Source of the DNA: Orientallactaga sibirica
Taxonomy: Eukaryota > Chordata > Mammalia > Rodentia > Dipodidae
DNA: 64,000 bases
Direction: 5' to 3'
Assembly (NCBI GenBank): GCA_036365145.1
Contig: JAEOAD010000025.1
Coordinates: 29,087,001 to 29,151,000 of the forward strand
The notes below the pieces were generated by a model. That model did no database searches, was not told the origin of the DNA, and saw nothing but the letters and a program-made list of their open reading frames with translations. Both the position numbers and the translations under genes were made by a program. Positions 59,801 through 62,495 of this stretch are shown here, in pieces. How positions within the stretch are numbered: position 1 is the first letter of the stretch; each line of letters begins with the position of its first letter.

Positions 59801-61753
59801 ACGTTCCGGCTGAGCTCTTACGAGCCGGCCGCTACCAGGCAGGCTGCTGTCTGGAGCACGGCCTCTCCTTTACGGGCCCTGGTCCTTCTCTCCTCCGCAC
59901 TCCCGCTCACATGCGGGTCTCTCTGCTCTCTGCCCTGTGTGTTGGTACTACTGCTCCTCCCACCATTCTGTTTCCCAGAAGCTGGACACTGTGTTTTCTT
60001 CCCCAGAATCTGCCCCGTGGGGATCCAATAGATAAGGAGCCTGGATTAGAACTACATGGGAGGGGTGAAGGGTGACTCACCTTCTGATGGCCTCTGTCCA
60101 GAGTCACCATAGAATGGAAGTATTTCCTGAAAGAGAAAGGACCAGAGGGTGGGCACGTTCTTTGAGCCTCTCCTGTTGTGTCCCTCCTGCACTCAGAGTC
60201 ATATTCACATATTGCTCGTGGCTAGTTCTGGTCCATTGCCTCAGAAATGCCCAGCTAGGAGAGGTAAGTGCTTCATGTGAGAGTCTGAGAGGACAGTGGA
60301 CAGAGAGCTTTACCATTACTAGTAAAACGCAGAGACCTCATTTCATCTTCCCTGGACCTCAAAGCACTTACTGCCTTACTTGGAAAGGGCTTACAGGACA
60401 ACCTAACCATTAACGTGCACAGAACCTCAACCCTTCACTGAGTAAAGATGAGAAACATGGACCTGTAGGATATGCTGTGGAGTGCTGACAAATGTTGGCC
60501 TGGGCTTAGTGCTCAGCCACTCTGAGGATGGAGACACTGCACTTCCCTAGATAGCATCTCAGCTTTCATCCGCTCTGGTGAGACAGTTACCTCCATGCCA
60601 CAAGTGAGGAAACAGAAGCTCTGATGTTCATACGACATTGGTTCCAAAGCCAATTCCAGTTGGGAACTTAGATCTCCCAATTCCAAGTTGCGTCTCAGAC
60701 TTACCACCTCATGGCAAACACCCACAGCAGCAGCAGCAACACACACACACATACATGTACACACATGCACTAACACATGTATGTGAATGCACCCACACAC
60801 CCTTTGACAAGGACATACTTCTAGTAACTTGCCAATGAACCTGACATTTGGTAGGTACTAGAGCTGGGAATTGAAGTTAGATGGCCTGTCACAATCTAAG
60901 CTCTGGCACACCATGTGGTATGGAAGTTCCTACAAAAAGCAATCATTTTAAAGTTTGTTTGCCTGCTTCCCCCACCCCCAGCTTGTGACTGGGATGTTCT
61001 AAACAGAAAATAGAAAAGCCATAAGCAATTTCTATTGGTTAGGGCCAATACTGTTCTTGGAGACTACAATTATTTTTTATTTACCCTCCCTAAGAGCCGA
61101 AGCTTGACAACACACAAGACCCTGATGAGAACAGATCAAGAAGTTGCTCCCGGGCAGAAGCGTTTTACACAGTGTGGCTGGCCGCTGACGCAGACCCCTC
61201 TCTGCTGAGCGGGGTCCTTTACCGAGACTGACTTGGACAACACTATGTTCCTCTGAGGAGAGCCTGTGAGAAAGACTACCAGATCCAGTAAAGCCAGGGT
61301 AGAAACACACACCAGCCTTGAGGATACTACCTCGAGGAGAGAATCAGGAGACTAAAACAGACTATCTAATTTATTTTTTCTTTCTTTCTTTTCATTGTAG
61401 CCGTGACTTCTTAGAAGGGAAGAGACAGGTGTTTCTTTATATGGTGTCATGGTAGTGCTTTGCCTCTTTGTGCTAAATAAAGACAAGGGCCTTTGTTCCT
61501 TTATCAAATGTTAAACACGTGCTACAAGAGCCTTGAGTCCTGCCACAGCTCAGGAGGCTTCTGCCTAAAACCTCCTTCTACTGGAGCCCCTCCTCCTGGT
61601 GTCATTCCTGGAGCTGGGCCTACTGCCACTCACCACTAAGCCACCCGTCTCCTGCTGGATCTTCAGCTGTAACTGAGTGACTCGCCGCCGGGCACCTTCG
61701 ATCTGCTCTTCCAGCAGGCTGGCAGGATTCCGGCTATACACCTCACAGATACG
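10590..61753 (-). CDS. ARHGEF11: ARHGEF11 (PDZ-RhoGEF), partial: 34 3' coding exons
   Basis: Encodes a RhoA guanine-nucleotide exchange factor that links G-alpha-12/13 receptors and plexin-B to RhoA at the cell cortex. In transcript order the window holds a helical segment (61634), the RGS-like domain (45215 to 37877), a basic linker with an actin-binding IIxxFE motif (30136), the DH domain (26751 to 23945), the PH domain (23455 to 21849) and an acidic C-terminal tail (21421 to 10590). The PDZ-coding 5' exons lie beyond 64000. Segments total 4,100 nt, or 4,101 after allowing for one apparent missing base in 19869-20089. All other junctions are GT/AG and in phase. Key DH motifs (VTEASHLRTLRVL, MQRLTKYPLLLES) and the EEDY motif before the RGS-like domain are intact. 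It is convergent with LRRC71. Identity is secure. Confidence 0.97.
11129..11318 (-). CDS. ARHGEF11: ARHGEF11 exon, C-terminal tail
   Basis: Encodes DMELAHNELLKSLGGESSGG then TTPVGSIHTEAARWTDHSL, the conserved C-terminal helix and tail. Acceptor TTCCAG, donor GTGAGT. Confidence 0.96.
11417..11634 (-). mobile_element. B2-superfamily SINE
   Basis: Reverse complement of the tRNA-like head (GCCATCTCTCCAGCCCC) at the right end and a TTTATTTTTATG tail at the left. It lies in the intron between two C-terminal ARHGEF11 exons. Confidence 0.85.
11791..12035 (-). CDS. ARHGEF11: ARHGEF11 exon with C-terminal coiled segment
   Basis: Encodes GNCFYVSMPAEPLDSSMEPT through DVDMIFHTIEQLTLKLNRLK. The last 20 residues form a heptad-like helix conserved in the family. 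The middle part is Pro/Arg-rich and variable. Donor GTAAGG. Confidence 0.95.
12819..12914 (-). CDS. ARHGEF11: ARHGEF11 symmetric 96-nt exon (probable alternative exon 38 counterpart)
   Basis: Encodes AEVAGSKVVPALPESGQSEP and EPPEVEGGAQAT. At 96 nt with phase 1 at both ends it can be skipped without a frameshift, removing 32 residues. I remember a cassette exon called exon 38 in this tail, controlled by ESRP proteins. The equivalence is inferred from position and size. The acceptor is preceded by a G/U-rich tract. Confidence 0.88.
12915..12940 (-). promoter_or_regulatory. ARHGEF11: G/U-rich tract at a cassette-exon acceptor
   Basis: On the transcribed strand this reads CCUGGUGGUGGUGUGUUGGU just before GCAG. 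It is an interrupted polypyrimidine tract with repeated UGGUG and GUGUU words, similar to reported ESRP/RBM-type binding sites. Function is inferred only. Confidence 0.4.
13561..13709 (+). mobile_element. B1 SINE with CA tail
   Basis: B1 body from CCGGGCACGCCTTTAACCCC to GGAGACCCTACCTG, followed by a short (CA)n tail. Confidence 0.85.
14017..14373 (-). CDS. ARHGEF11: ARHGEF11 exon, 357 nt, acidic tail
   Basis: Encodes VETLRHLIQWSLQPSHTMQV, then DDLTPTPSVISVTSHPWDPG, LPPRTRNSGIWESPELDRNL and SYKVVRK. Good polypyrimidine tract and CTGCAG acceptor, GTAAAC donor. The 31-bp array begins only about 93 nt upstream of this acceptor. Confidence 0.96.
14467..19766. repeat. Large 31-bp minisatellite in an ARHGEF11 intron
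   Basis: Unit of 31 bp made of three related ~10-bp parts: CTCTATCCAC, TCCTATCCAC, CTCTACTCACC. About 170 unit-lengths over 5.3 kb. The first 7-8 units on the left and the last 4-5 on the right are nearly perfect. The interior is full of small deletions but stays in the C/T/A alphabet; I see only three G bases. The + strand rarely forms a stop, so two overlapping frames of about 1,000 residues appear; these are not genes. On the minus (transcribed) strand each full unit holds GGTGAGTAG. Confidence 0.97.
19869..20089 (-). CDS. ARHGEF11: ARHGEF11 exon with apparent 1-nt deletion
   Basis: The 5' part encodes GTGPQQRAQAKPLGPQEELE in frame. The 3' part encodes PSPDGEYRTTRTRAIAHLAL and PGPLVMEGLADAALED in a different frame. 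Both halves match the family, and flanking exons require 222 nt while 221 are present, so one base is missing between about 20000 and 20030 near GGGGAGTGG or CGGGGGCCC. Read literally, translation leaves the frame and stops early in the next exon (14017-14373). Either a sequencing error or a real truncating variant after the PH domain. Acceptor AACAG, donor GTAAGA. Confidence 0.93.
20791..20899. repeat. 36-bp tandem repeat, three copies
   Basis: Unit begins CTGAAGGAAGCAGGCCCTCG and ends CACCAGCTGACTGG. Copies start 36 bp apart at 20793, 20829 and 20865. 36 is a multiple of 3, so both strands show repetitive open frames that are not genes. Confidence 0.95.
21033..21236 (-). mobile_element. B2-superfamily SINE
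   Basis: Reverse copy with TTTATTATTTATTTATT tail at left and GCCATCTCTCCAGCCCC head at right. Confidence 0.88.
21360..21421 (-). CDS. ARHGEF11: ARHGEF11 exon after the PH domain
   Basis: Encodes RLELDDSEVYHSEPEPKELP, conserved with human VELDDSDVFHGEPEPEELP. 62 nt. Acceptor CTTCAG, donor GTAAGG. Confidence 0.96.
21849..21974 (-). CDS. ARHGEF11: ARHGEF11 exon, end of PH domain
   Basis: Encodes WMELLEEAVQTATRNPGAAP, the last PH helix, then a Pro-rich linker to SPTPS. The split codon before Trp reads ATA (Ile) where I remember Thr in human. Acceptor CAACAG, donor GTGCGG. Confidence 0.95.
22539..22629 (-). CDS. ARHGEF11: ARHGEF11 exon, PH domain
   Basis: Encodes DKRAFFIICTSELGPPQIYE and LVALTSSDKN, central PH strands. 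91 nt. Acceptor CACACAG, donor GTGAGG. Confidence 0.96.
22914..23081 (-). CDS. ARHGEF11: ARHGEF11 exon, PH domain
   Basis: Encodes DLQVLLLEDLLVLLQRQDER, LLLKCHSKMAVGSADSKQTF and SPVLKLNAVLVRSVAT, the PH beta-sheet core and the hydrophobic patch reported to bind active RhoA. Acceptor CCCAG, donor GTACCC. Confidence 0.96.
23380..23455 (-). CDS. ARHGEF11: ARHGEF11 exon, start of PH domain
   Basis: Encodes SLDLTTRKMIHEGPLTWRIS and KDKTL. HEGPLTW is the first PH strand, conserved in the p115/LARG/PDZ-RhoGEF group. Acceptor AACAG, donor GTATGT. Confidence 0.96.
23945..24123 (-). CDS. ARHGEF11: ARHGEF11 exon, end of DH domain and DH-PH linker
   Basis: Encodes GGTSEYEKLCRARDQCREIL, KFVNEAVKQTENQHRLEGYQ and KRLDATALERASNPLAAEFK, the long last DH helix that runs into the PH domain. 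Donor GTGAGA. Confidence 0.97.
24210..24378 (-). mobile_element. B2-superfamily SINE
   Basis: Reverse copy with AGCCATCTCTCCAGCCC head at right and ATTTATTTGAGACAGAG at left. Confidence 0.85.
25005..25163 (+). mobile_element. B1 SINE
   Basis: AGGCGTGGTGGCACACGCC head through GCGAGACCCTACCTCG and an AAAACAAAACAAG tail. Confidence 0.88.
25256..25373 (-). CDS. ARHGEF11: ARHGEF11 exon, DH domain core
   Basis: Encodes EAESHPQCRRLQLRDLIVSE and MQRLTKYPLLLESVIKHTE. The second part is DH conserved region 3, the signature of the exchange site. Acceptor TTCTAG, donor GTAGGC. Confidence 0.97.
25786..25911 (-). CDS. ARHGEF11: ARHGEF11 exon, DH domain
   Basis: Encodes FDGPAREELQQVAAQFCSYQ and SIALELIKTKQRKESRFQLF. 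Phase 0 at both ends, 42 codons. Acceptor CTTCAG, donor GTACCC. Confidence 0.97.
26022..26101 (-). CDS. ARHGEF11: ARHGEF11 exon, DH domain
   Basis: Encodes NSWFESMKKLREEGPIITDI and GDLMLAR. Human has SWCEAMKK here as remembered. Acceptor CTGCAG, donor GTATGG. Confidence 0.96.
26393..26539 (-). CDS. ARHGEF11: ARHGEF11 exon, start of DH domain (CR1)
   Basis: Encodes ELFVTEASHLRTLRVLDLIF, YQRMKKENLMPREELARLFP and NLPELMEIH. VTEASHLRTL is DH conserved region 1, whose Glu contacts switch I of RhoA in this family. Acceptor CTCCAG, donor GTAAGA. Confidence 0.97.
26751..26938 (-). CDS. ARHGEF11: ARHGEF11 exon before the DH domain
   Basis: Encodes SIESPSLGLCTDAVLPHLLE, an acidic DDLGQLSDLEPEPD segment and NWQHTVGKDVVTGLTQREID, then RQEVIN. 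The acidic part just before the DH domain corresponds to the reported autoinhibitory/activation segment. Donor GTGAGA. Confidence 0.96.
27126..27173 (-). CDS. ARHGEF11: ARHGEF11 48-nt exon
   Basis: Encodes SLENPTPPFTPKMGR, conserved. Symmetric 48 nt (16 codons), so skipping would keep the frame. Acceptor CCACAG, donor GTAAGT. Confidence 0.95.
27250..27429 (-). CDS. ARHGEF11: ARHGEF11 exon, Ser/Arg-rich linker
   Basis: Encodes SRSEIRLGRSESLKGREEMK, RSRKAENVPRSRSDVDMDAA and ATRLHQSASSSASSLST. Rich in RxxS-type phosphorylation motifs. 180 nt, symmetric. Acceptor GGCAG, donor GTGGGT. Confidence 0.96.
27430..30135 (-). other. ARHGEF11: ARHGEF11 intron, few recognisable features
   Basis: A 2.7-kb intron. 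At 28870-29200 there is a decayed rodent interspersed repeat of uncertain family, and at 29552-29635 a reversed B1-like remnant. The rest shows no exon or RNA gene that I can support. Confidence 0.6.
30136..30262 (-). CDS. ARHGEF11: ARHGEF11 exon, actin-binding motif
   Basis: Encodes VKPGSVRNIIQHFENSHQYD and APEPGTQRLSTGSFPEDLLE then SD. The IIQHFE stretch matches the IIxxFE motif I remember as the PDZ-RhoGEF actin-binding site. Acceptor CTGCAG, donor GTAGCC (less standard). Confidence 0.96.
30695..30880 (-). mobile_element. B2-superfamily SINE
   Basis: Diverged reverse copy: TTTCTTTCTTTTTGAGAG at left, then CACTGCAAACGTACTCCAGG. The head at the right end is truncated. Confidence 0.75.
30881..32229 (-). 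other. ARHGEF11 intron segment, nothing recognised
   Basis: No SINE of clear identity, exon or RNA gene seen over this 1.3 kb. Confidence 0.6.
32230..32406 (-). mobile_element. Old B2-superfamily SINE
   Basis: Degenerate reverse copy ending CCACTGAGCCATCTTCTCAT at the right, with recognisable GGGCACATCAGGG and CACTGCAAATGG blocks. Confidence 0.65.
32421..32555 (-). mobile_element. B1 SINE
   Basis: Reverse B1: GGGTTTCACTCTAGCCCAGG to GTGCACCACCAAGTCCGGC. Confidence 0.85.
32695..32846 (-). mobile_element. B1 SINE
   Basis: Reverse B1 with a TTTTTCTTTTTGG start and CACCATGCCTGGC end. Confidence 0.85.
32876..33012 (-). mobile_element. Diverged B1-like SINE
   Basis: Reverse, old copy: GTAGCCCAGGTTGGCTTC and CCTGCCTCTACCTCCTTGG remain. 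Confidence 0.5.
33190..33445 (+). mobile_element. Interspersed repeat, probably MaLR-type LTR remnant
   Basis: Pattern of a GGAGGTGG...GGCCTTGTTGGAGGA core and a CCAAAATAAACATTTC near-terminal block. The same layout appears near 47.0, 48.2 and 49.6 kb. It resembles ERVL-MaLR solo LTRs; the exact family is not determined. Confidence 0.4.
33817..33846 (-). CDS. ARHGEF11: ARHGEF11 30-nt microexon
   Basis: Encodes TFHIPLSPVE plus split codons on both sides, matching human STFHIPLSPVEV. Acceptor TTTTAG with a long pyrimidine tract, donor GTAAAA. Too short for ORF finding; identified from flanking phase and homology. Confidence 0.94.
34474..37414. repeat. 34-bp minisatellite in an ARHGEF11 intron
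   Basis: Unit of 34 bp: ACACAGGGAGCCCACCATCA followed by ACACGGTGGTGGAA, about 86 unit-lengths over 2.9 kb. Each unit holds the inverted repeat CCACCA...TGGTGG (6-bp stem, 9-nt loop). Because 34 is 3n+1 and no unit contains a + strand stop, all three + frames stay open for about 800-1,090 residues; this is not coding. Variants include ACATGG for ACACGG (CpG to TpG), GGAG for GGGAG, AAGCAC for AAACAC, and half-length 17-bp units. The array ends about 60 nt downstream of the donor of the exon at 37475-37571. Confidence 0.97.
37475..37571 (-). CDS. ARHGEF11: ARHGEF11 exon, basic linker
   Basis: Encodes SSNSKKEKDVLEDKKRNPIL and KYIGKPKSSSQS. Lys-rich linker between the RGS-like and DH domains. 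Acceptor CAGCAG, donor GTGAGT. The 34-bp array begins just inside the following intron. Confidence 0.96.
37877..38021 (-). CDS. ARHGEF11: ARHGEF11 exon, end of RGS-like domain
   Basis: Encodes SAPMDFALHTYMSHAGIRLR, then PSSTAEKTQSAPDKDKWLPF and FPKTKK. The first part packs on the RGS-like core in family members. Acceptor TTGCAG, donor GTGACA. Confidence 0.96.
38022..39107 (-). other. ARHGEF11 intron, nothing recognised
   Basis: About 1.1 kb without SINEs or other recognisable elements. This is unusually repeat-free compared with neighbouring introns. Confidence 0.6.
39108..39131 (-). CDS. ARHGEF11: ARHGEF11 24-nt microexon
   Basis: Encodes SKYEEDR between split codons (Leu before, Ser after). 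24 nt, phase 2 at both ends, so it is a symmetric microexon. Acceptor TTCTAG, donor GTGAGT. Identified from the conserved KYEEDRSAPMDF sequence across the junction. Confidence 0.94.
39246..39350 (-). mobile_element. B1 SINE, left arm of an inverted pair
   Basis: Reverse B1 lacking its head, TTTTTTTTTAGGTAGGGTCT through CCTACCTCTGCCTCCCC, joined directly to a + strand B1. Confidence 0.85.
39351..39459 (+). mobile_element. B1 SINE, right arm of an inverted pair
   Basis: Forward B1 lacking its head, GTGAGGTAGGAGGATCACTG through GAGACCCTACCTTGAAAAAC. With the preceding element it forms a near-perfect inverted repeat of about 100 bp per arm. Confidence 0.85.
39460..39632 (-). mobile_element. B2-superfamily SINE
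   Basis: Reverse diverged copy with a CA/TG stretch, CCACTGCAAATGAATTC block and an AACTGCTGCGCC head. Confidence 0.65.
40033..40155 (-). CDS. ARHGEF11: ARHGEF11 exon, RGS-like domain
   Basis: Encodes TKRTLGLGSLYGENDLLDLD, GDPSRERHVAEKQLAALGDI and a split Leu. Acceptor TGCAG, donor GTGAGT. Confidence 0.96.
40296..40392 (-). CDS. ARHGEF11: ARHGEF11 exon, RGS-like domain, weak donor
   Basis: Encodes DLHLRHSEDIRSALRGAQEA and ALPEIQEQIRDY. The exon ends GG before donor GTTCGC, so the split codon becomes Gly where human and mouse have Arg (DYRTKR) as remembered. The donor matches consensus only at GT and +5 G. Confidence 0.92.
41023..41163 (-). mobile_element. Diverged B1-like SINE
   Basis: Reverse old copy, TTGAGACAGTGTCTCATGT to GGGATTACAGGCGTGTGCC. 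Confidence 0.55.
41478..41760 (-). mobile_element. Two B1 SINEs in tandem
   Basis: Two reverse B1 copies side by side (41478-41610 and about 41621-41760), both starting GAGGTAGGGTCTCACTCT. Confidence 0.85.
42120..42162 (-). CDS. ARHGEF11: ARHGEF11 43-nt exon, RGS-like domain
   Basis: Encodes PLRVKIPEMLQAEI plus one nt of Asp. Acceptor CTGCAG, donor GTAAGT. Short but fully conserved with human. Confidence 0.95.
42700..43061 (+). mobile_element. Two B1 SINEs in direct orientation
   Basis: First copy 42700-42859 (GCTGGGCGTGGTGGCGCAC to AAATAAATAAATA). Second copy about 42870-43061, ending in a (CAAA)n tail. The first 14 bases of the second copy are altered. Confidence 0.87.
43401..43620 (+). 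mobile_element. B2-superfamily SINE
   Basis: GGGCTGGAAAGATGGCTTAG head, GTTCGAGGCTCGATTCCCC B box, CTCTCTCTCT tract and AAATAAATAAATAATAAA tail. Confidence 0.9.
43886..43984 (-). CDS. ARHGEF11: ARHGEF11 exon, RGS-like domain core
   Basis: Encodes LFYLCAEVYQQTNPRDCRSL and GKDIWNIFLERNA. Phase 0 entry, 33 codons. Acceptor CTAG, donor GTAAGA. Confidence 0.96.
44935..45036 (-). CDS. ARHGEF11: ARHGEF11 exon, start of RGS-like domain core
   Basis: Encodes SDIIFQDLEKLKSRPAHLAV and FLRYIFSQADPGPV. 34 codons, phase 0. Acceptor TTGCAG, donor GTAAGT. Confidence 0.97.
45215..45289 (-). CDS. ARHGEF11: ARHGEF11 exon, IIG/EEDY G-alpha-13 contact segment
   Basis: Encodes GVDENPKPLIIGPEEDYDPG and HFNNE. 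The IIG and EEDY motifs just before the RGS-like core are reported contacts with G-alpha-13. 25 codons, symmetric. Donor GTAACA. Confidence 0.96.
45735..46458 (-). mobile_element. Four B2-superfamily SINE copies in a row, same orientation
   Basis: Reverse copies at about 45735-45876, 45880-46117, 46118-46282 and 46290-46458, each ending in a variant of the AGCCATCTCTCCAGCCC head. The third and fourth carry (TG)n runs at 46129-46167 and 46298-46345. Confidence 0.75.
46483..46700 (-). mobile_element. LINE-1 fragment, 3' part
   Basis: Antisense of the L1 ORF2 end: ATTCTGCTGGGTGAGATGG, TTACATTTCTCTAATGGC and GAACACTTTTTCATGTTTG. L1 sense strand is minus, the same as ARHGEF11. Confidence 0.75.
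46711..46904 (-). mobile_element. B2-superfamily SINE inserted in L1
   Basis: Reverse copy from TTATTTATTTGCAAGCAG to AGTCATCTCTCCAGCCCC. Confidence 0.85.
46940..47270 (+). mobile_element. Interspersed repeat, probably MaLR-type LTR
   Basis: GTTGGTTTGAATCCGACTTC, GGGGTGTTATAGCCAGCTC and a TTTCCCCTTGAGACCATAAG block. It shares its layout with the copies at 48.2 and 49.6 kb. Confidence 0.45.
47297..47463 (-). mobile_element. B1 SINE
   Basis: T-run and (GTT)n, then CGAGGTAGGGTCTCACTCTG to CCACCACGCCCGGC. Confidence 0.9.
47466..47632 (-). mobile_element. LINE-1 ORF2 fragment
   Basis: Antisense L1: CTTCTGTCAGATGGACACG and CCTTTGTCTATTGTTGCCCC. Confidence 0.7.
47640..47770 (+). mobile_element. 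B2-superfamily SINE, partial
   Basis: GGCTGGAGAGATGGCTCAGC head and GGAGTTCAATTCCC B box. The 3' part is diverged or lost. Confidence 0.75.
47815..48105 (-). mobile_element. LINE-1 ORF2 fragment
   Basis: Antisense L1 with CTACTCCATTAATCTGTGTC and GTGCCAGTATGATGCTG, near the ORF2 C-terminal coding part. Confidence 0.65.
48160..48360 (+). mobile_element. Interspersed repeat, probably MaLR-type LTR (right half)
   Basis: CCAGAGTTGGCTCACTCTCC and AACCAAAATAAGTACTG, matching the right half of the 49.5-kb element. Confidence 0.4.
48370..49480. other. ARHGEF11 intron segment, nothing recognised
   Basis: About 1.1 kb with no SINE head or tail and no L1 block that I can identify. The short open frames show no family resemblance. 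Confidence 0.5.
49490..49810 (+). mobile_element. Interspersed repeat, probably MaLR-type LTR
   Basis: The best copy of this family here: GGTGGTTTGAATCAGACGTC start, GGGGTGTTATAGCCAGCTC middle, AAGCCAAAATAAATCC and CCTCTTTTGGTCAGGCAGC end. Confidence 0.45.
49825..49867. repeat. (CA)n microsatellite
   Basis: About 20 CA units followed by (TC)n to about 49904. Confidence 0.95.
49905..49955 (-). mobile_element. LINE-1 ORF2 fragment
   Basis: Antisense L1 block GGTAGAATTCAGCAGTAAAT and CACCTGGGCCTGG. Confidence 0.65.
49957..50103 (-). mobile_element. B1 SINE
   Basis: Reverse copy, TTTTTTCAAGGCAGGGTC to GTGCGCCACCACGCCTGG. Confidence 0.85.
50161..50437 (-). mobile_element. Two B1 SINEs in tandem
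   Basis: A near-consensus reverse copy (50161-50306) followed by a T-run (50307-50338) and a diverged reverse copy ending ACTGTGCCTGGC. Confidence 0.8.
50438..50785 (-). mobile_element. LINE-1 ORF2 fragment split by a B2-superfamily SINE
   Basis: L1 antisense blocks at 50438-50520 and about 50736-50785 share AAATTCATTCATTT at the junctions, a likely target-site duplication. The + strand SINE lies at 50521-50735 (GGGCTGGAGAGATGGCTTAG to AAATAAATAAATA). Confidence 0.75.
50789..51062 (-). mobile_element. Two B1 SINEs in tandem
   Basis: Reverse copies at 50789-50905 (with an internal deletion, TAGGGTCCAGGCTGACC) and 50918-51062. Confidence 0.8.
51066..52480 (-). mobile_element. LINE-1 ORF2 fragment interrupted by two B1 SINEs
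   Basis: Antisense ORF2 reverse-transcriptase region with CCACTGTGGTTAGATAGAA, GTTGAGACTTGCTTTGTGT and GGCATTAAAGTCTCC. Interrupted by a + B1 at 51228-51415 and a - B1 at about 52036-52190. The second is flanked by ATTAAGTGGCC repeats, a clear target-site duplication. Minus-strand frames contain stops, so it is dead. Confidence 0.8.
52481..52746. other. ARHGEF11 intron segment, nothing recognised
   Basis: No repeat family or exon identified. Confidence 0.45.
52747..52890 (+). mobile_element. B1 SINE
   Basis: GGGCTGGGCATGGTGGTGCA to GAGACCCTACCTTGAAAAAC. The centre is shortened. Confidence 0.87.
53455..53612 (-). mobile_element. B1 SINE
   Basis: Reverse copy. TAGAATTTTCTTTT is found on both sides (about 53440 and 53609), a likely target-site duplication. 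Confidence 0.85.
53790..54545. mobile_element. Older rodent repeat split by two B2-superfamily SINEs
   Basis: Two reverse SINEs, each with a T-rich tail and AAGCCATCTCTCCAG head, lie at 53856-54108 and 54118-54338. They are inserted one after the other in an older element whose halves (GGAGGCCAACCTTGAG on the left, GAGACAGGGTCTCTCACTGG on the right) continue across the insertions. The older element resembles a widespread mouse repeat of B4/L1-tail type. Confidence 0.65.
54656..54925 (-). mobile_element. Two B1 SINEs in tandem
   Basis: Reverse copies at 54656-54803 and a more diverged one at 54812-54925. Confidence 0.8.
54940..55150 (+). mobile_element. Possible LTR-type repeat remnant
   Basis: GTCTCCCAAGGCTCATGTATT, GGTGGTGGACTC and GAGGTGGGATCTACTAG follow the layout of the 33.2-kb element. 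Low certainty. Confidence 0.3.
55155..55335 (+). mobile_element. B2-superfamily SINE with internal deletion
   Basis: GGGCTGGAGAGATGG head, CTCTGTCTGG tract and AAAATAAATAAAATAATT tail. The B box region is lost. TATCAGCCACCATGATCTG occurs both before and within it. Confidence 0.7.
55917..56054 (-). CDS. ARHGEF11: ARHGEF11 exon before the RGS-like domain
   Basis: Encodes SLVNRNSGLSDLGLESPGTS, PVILARLAQHHRRQGSDGPV and LPSSDQ. 46 codons, phase 0 at both ends. Acceptor CTAG, donor GTGAGC. Confidence 0.96.
56510..56646 (-). mobile_element. B1 SINE
   Basis: Reverse copy, TGAGGTAGGGTCTCCTTCAAG to GGATTAAAGGCGTGTACC. Moderately diverged. Confidence 0.8.
57144..57220 (-). CDS. ARHGEF11: ARHGEF11 exon, 77 nt
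   Basis: Encodes RLSLDSQEADSGLDSGTERF and PSISE, conserved with human LSLDSQEGDSGLDSGTERF. Acceptor TTTCAG, donor GTGAGT. Confidence 0.96.
57247..58085 (-). mobile_element. Four B2-superfamily SINEs, minus orientation
   Basis: Reverse copies at about 57247-57472, 57490-57680, 57695-57907 and 57925-58082. The first three end in an AAGCCATCTCTCCAGCC-type head. The fourth is truncated before its head. Confidence 0.85.
58087..58735 (+). mobile_element. B2, B1, B2 SINE series at one target site
   Basis: A 13-bp word AAAGCTCCAGGAG occurs at about 58088, 58337 and 58522. Between the first two lies a + B2-like SINE, between the next two a + B1, and a further + B2-like SINE follows the third. The word behaves as a repeated target-site duplication. 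Confidence 0.85.
58738..59085 (+). mobile_element. B1 then B2-superfamily SINE
   Basis: B1 at about 58738-58880 (GCTGGGCATGGTGGCCCAT to ACAGCAAGACTTTACC) and B2-like at about 58896-59085 (GGGCTGGGGAGATGGCTCAA). Both are moderately diverged. Confidence 0.8.
59086..59420 (+). mobile_element. Decayed SINE sequence
   Basis: Two old B1-like remnants, around 59150-59285 and 59283-59420 (CCCAGCACTCTGGAGGCTGAG and GAGGCCAGCCTGGGCTACAG). Confidence 0.5.
60081..60126 (-). CDS. ARHGEF11: ARHGEF11 46-nt exon
   Basis: Encodes EILPFYGDSGQRPSE plus one nt of Gly. Human has DILPLYGDTSQRPSEG as remembered. Acceptor TTTCAG, donor GTGAGT. Confidence 0.94.
60127..61633 (-). other. ARHGEF11 intron, nothing clearly recognised
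   Basis: A 1.5-kb intron with a short (CA)-rich tract at about 60739-60790 and no identifiable SINE. No exon seen. Confidence 0.6.
61634..61753 (-). CDS. ARHGEF11: ARHGEF11 exon, helical segment (most 5' exon in window)
   Basis: Encodes RICEVYSRNPASLLEEQIEG and ARRRVTQLQLKIQQETGGLV, an amphipathic helix between the PDZ and RGS-like domains. Exactly 120 nt with phase 0 at both ends, so it could be skipped in frame. It may account for the 40-residue difference between the two human isoforms I remember (1,522 and 1,562 aa); this is inference. Donor GTGAGT, acceptor CCTAG. Confidence 0.95.
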
Positions 61754-62495
61754 CTAGGGAGGGGCGAGGAGGAGGAGGAGGAGGAGGAGAAGGAGAAAAG
61801 GCACAGAGGTAGTTAGCAGAAAATGGACGACTGACCAGCAGGAAGAACAGGCAGTTATTCCCAAACAGAGAGCAGAGAGGAGAGATGTCTGCCTGTTAGT
61901 CAATGTACATCGCTTCACCATCATTTAGGGTCAGGAAGCAAACAGCAAAGGAGGAAGAGGGAGGGGACACAGCACCAAAGCCCGCCCGGATCTGAGCCCT
62001 TCTCCAAGACCTGGATGAGTTTTCAACAGCTTAAAGAAAGCCTTTCTTGACTCCCAGTCAATCATGAAGTAACAAAGCGGCTGTTCAGATCCCTACACCA
62101 AAGTGCTAGAGCAACCTTACATGCCTTGAGAACCCCAGGAGAGGAGAGGAGAAGCTACATGTCATCTGGAAGCTTCTGGAGATCAGGTGCCACCCACTTG
62201 ACACACACTCCTCATAGCATGCAGCAGTGATTCTGCCTCCACTATCTACTAGCTGTGGAAGTGTGGGCAAGCTTGACTATGACCTCAGCAACAGAACAGA
62301 GATGACAATTCCTGCCTCAGGGATGGCTTTGTCTAACATGTTTAACAGAATATCTGTGGCATGGTTACATGGCATTATATTCATACTTTTGTACAAAAGG
62401 AGTCACCAATAAAGTTTGCTGCCTAAAAACATTAAAAGCTGGGTTCCCACATGGGCTGAAGCTTCCTGCTACTGGGGACCATGATGAATGCCTTA
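61754..62495 (-). other. ARHGEF11 intron segment with (GGA)n tract
   Basis: A (GGA)n purine tract at 61766-61792 lies just upstream of the exon acceptor, on its polypyrimidine side (CTCCTCC on the minus strand). Otherwise nothing recognised. Confidence 0.6.
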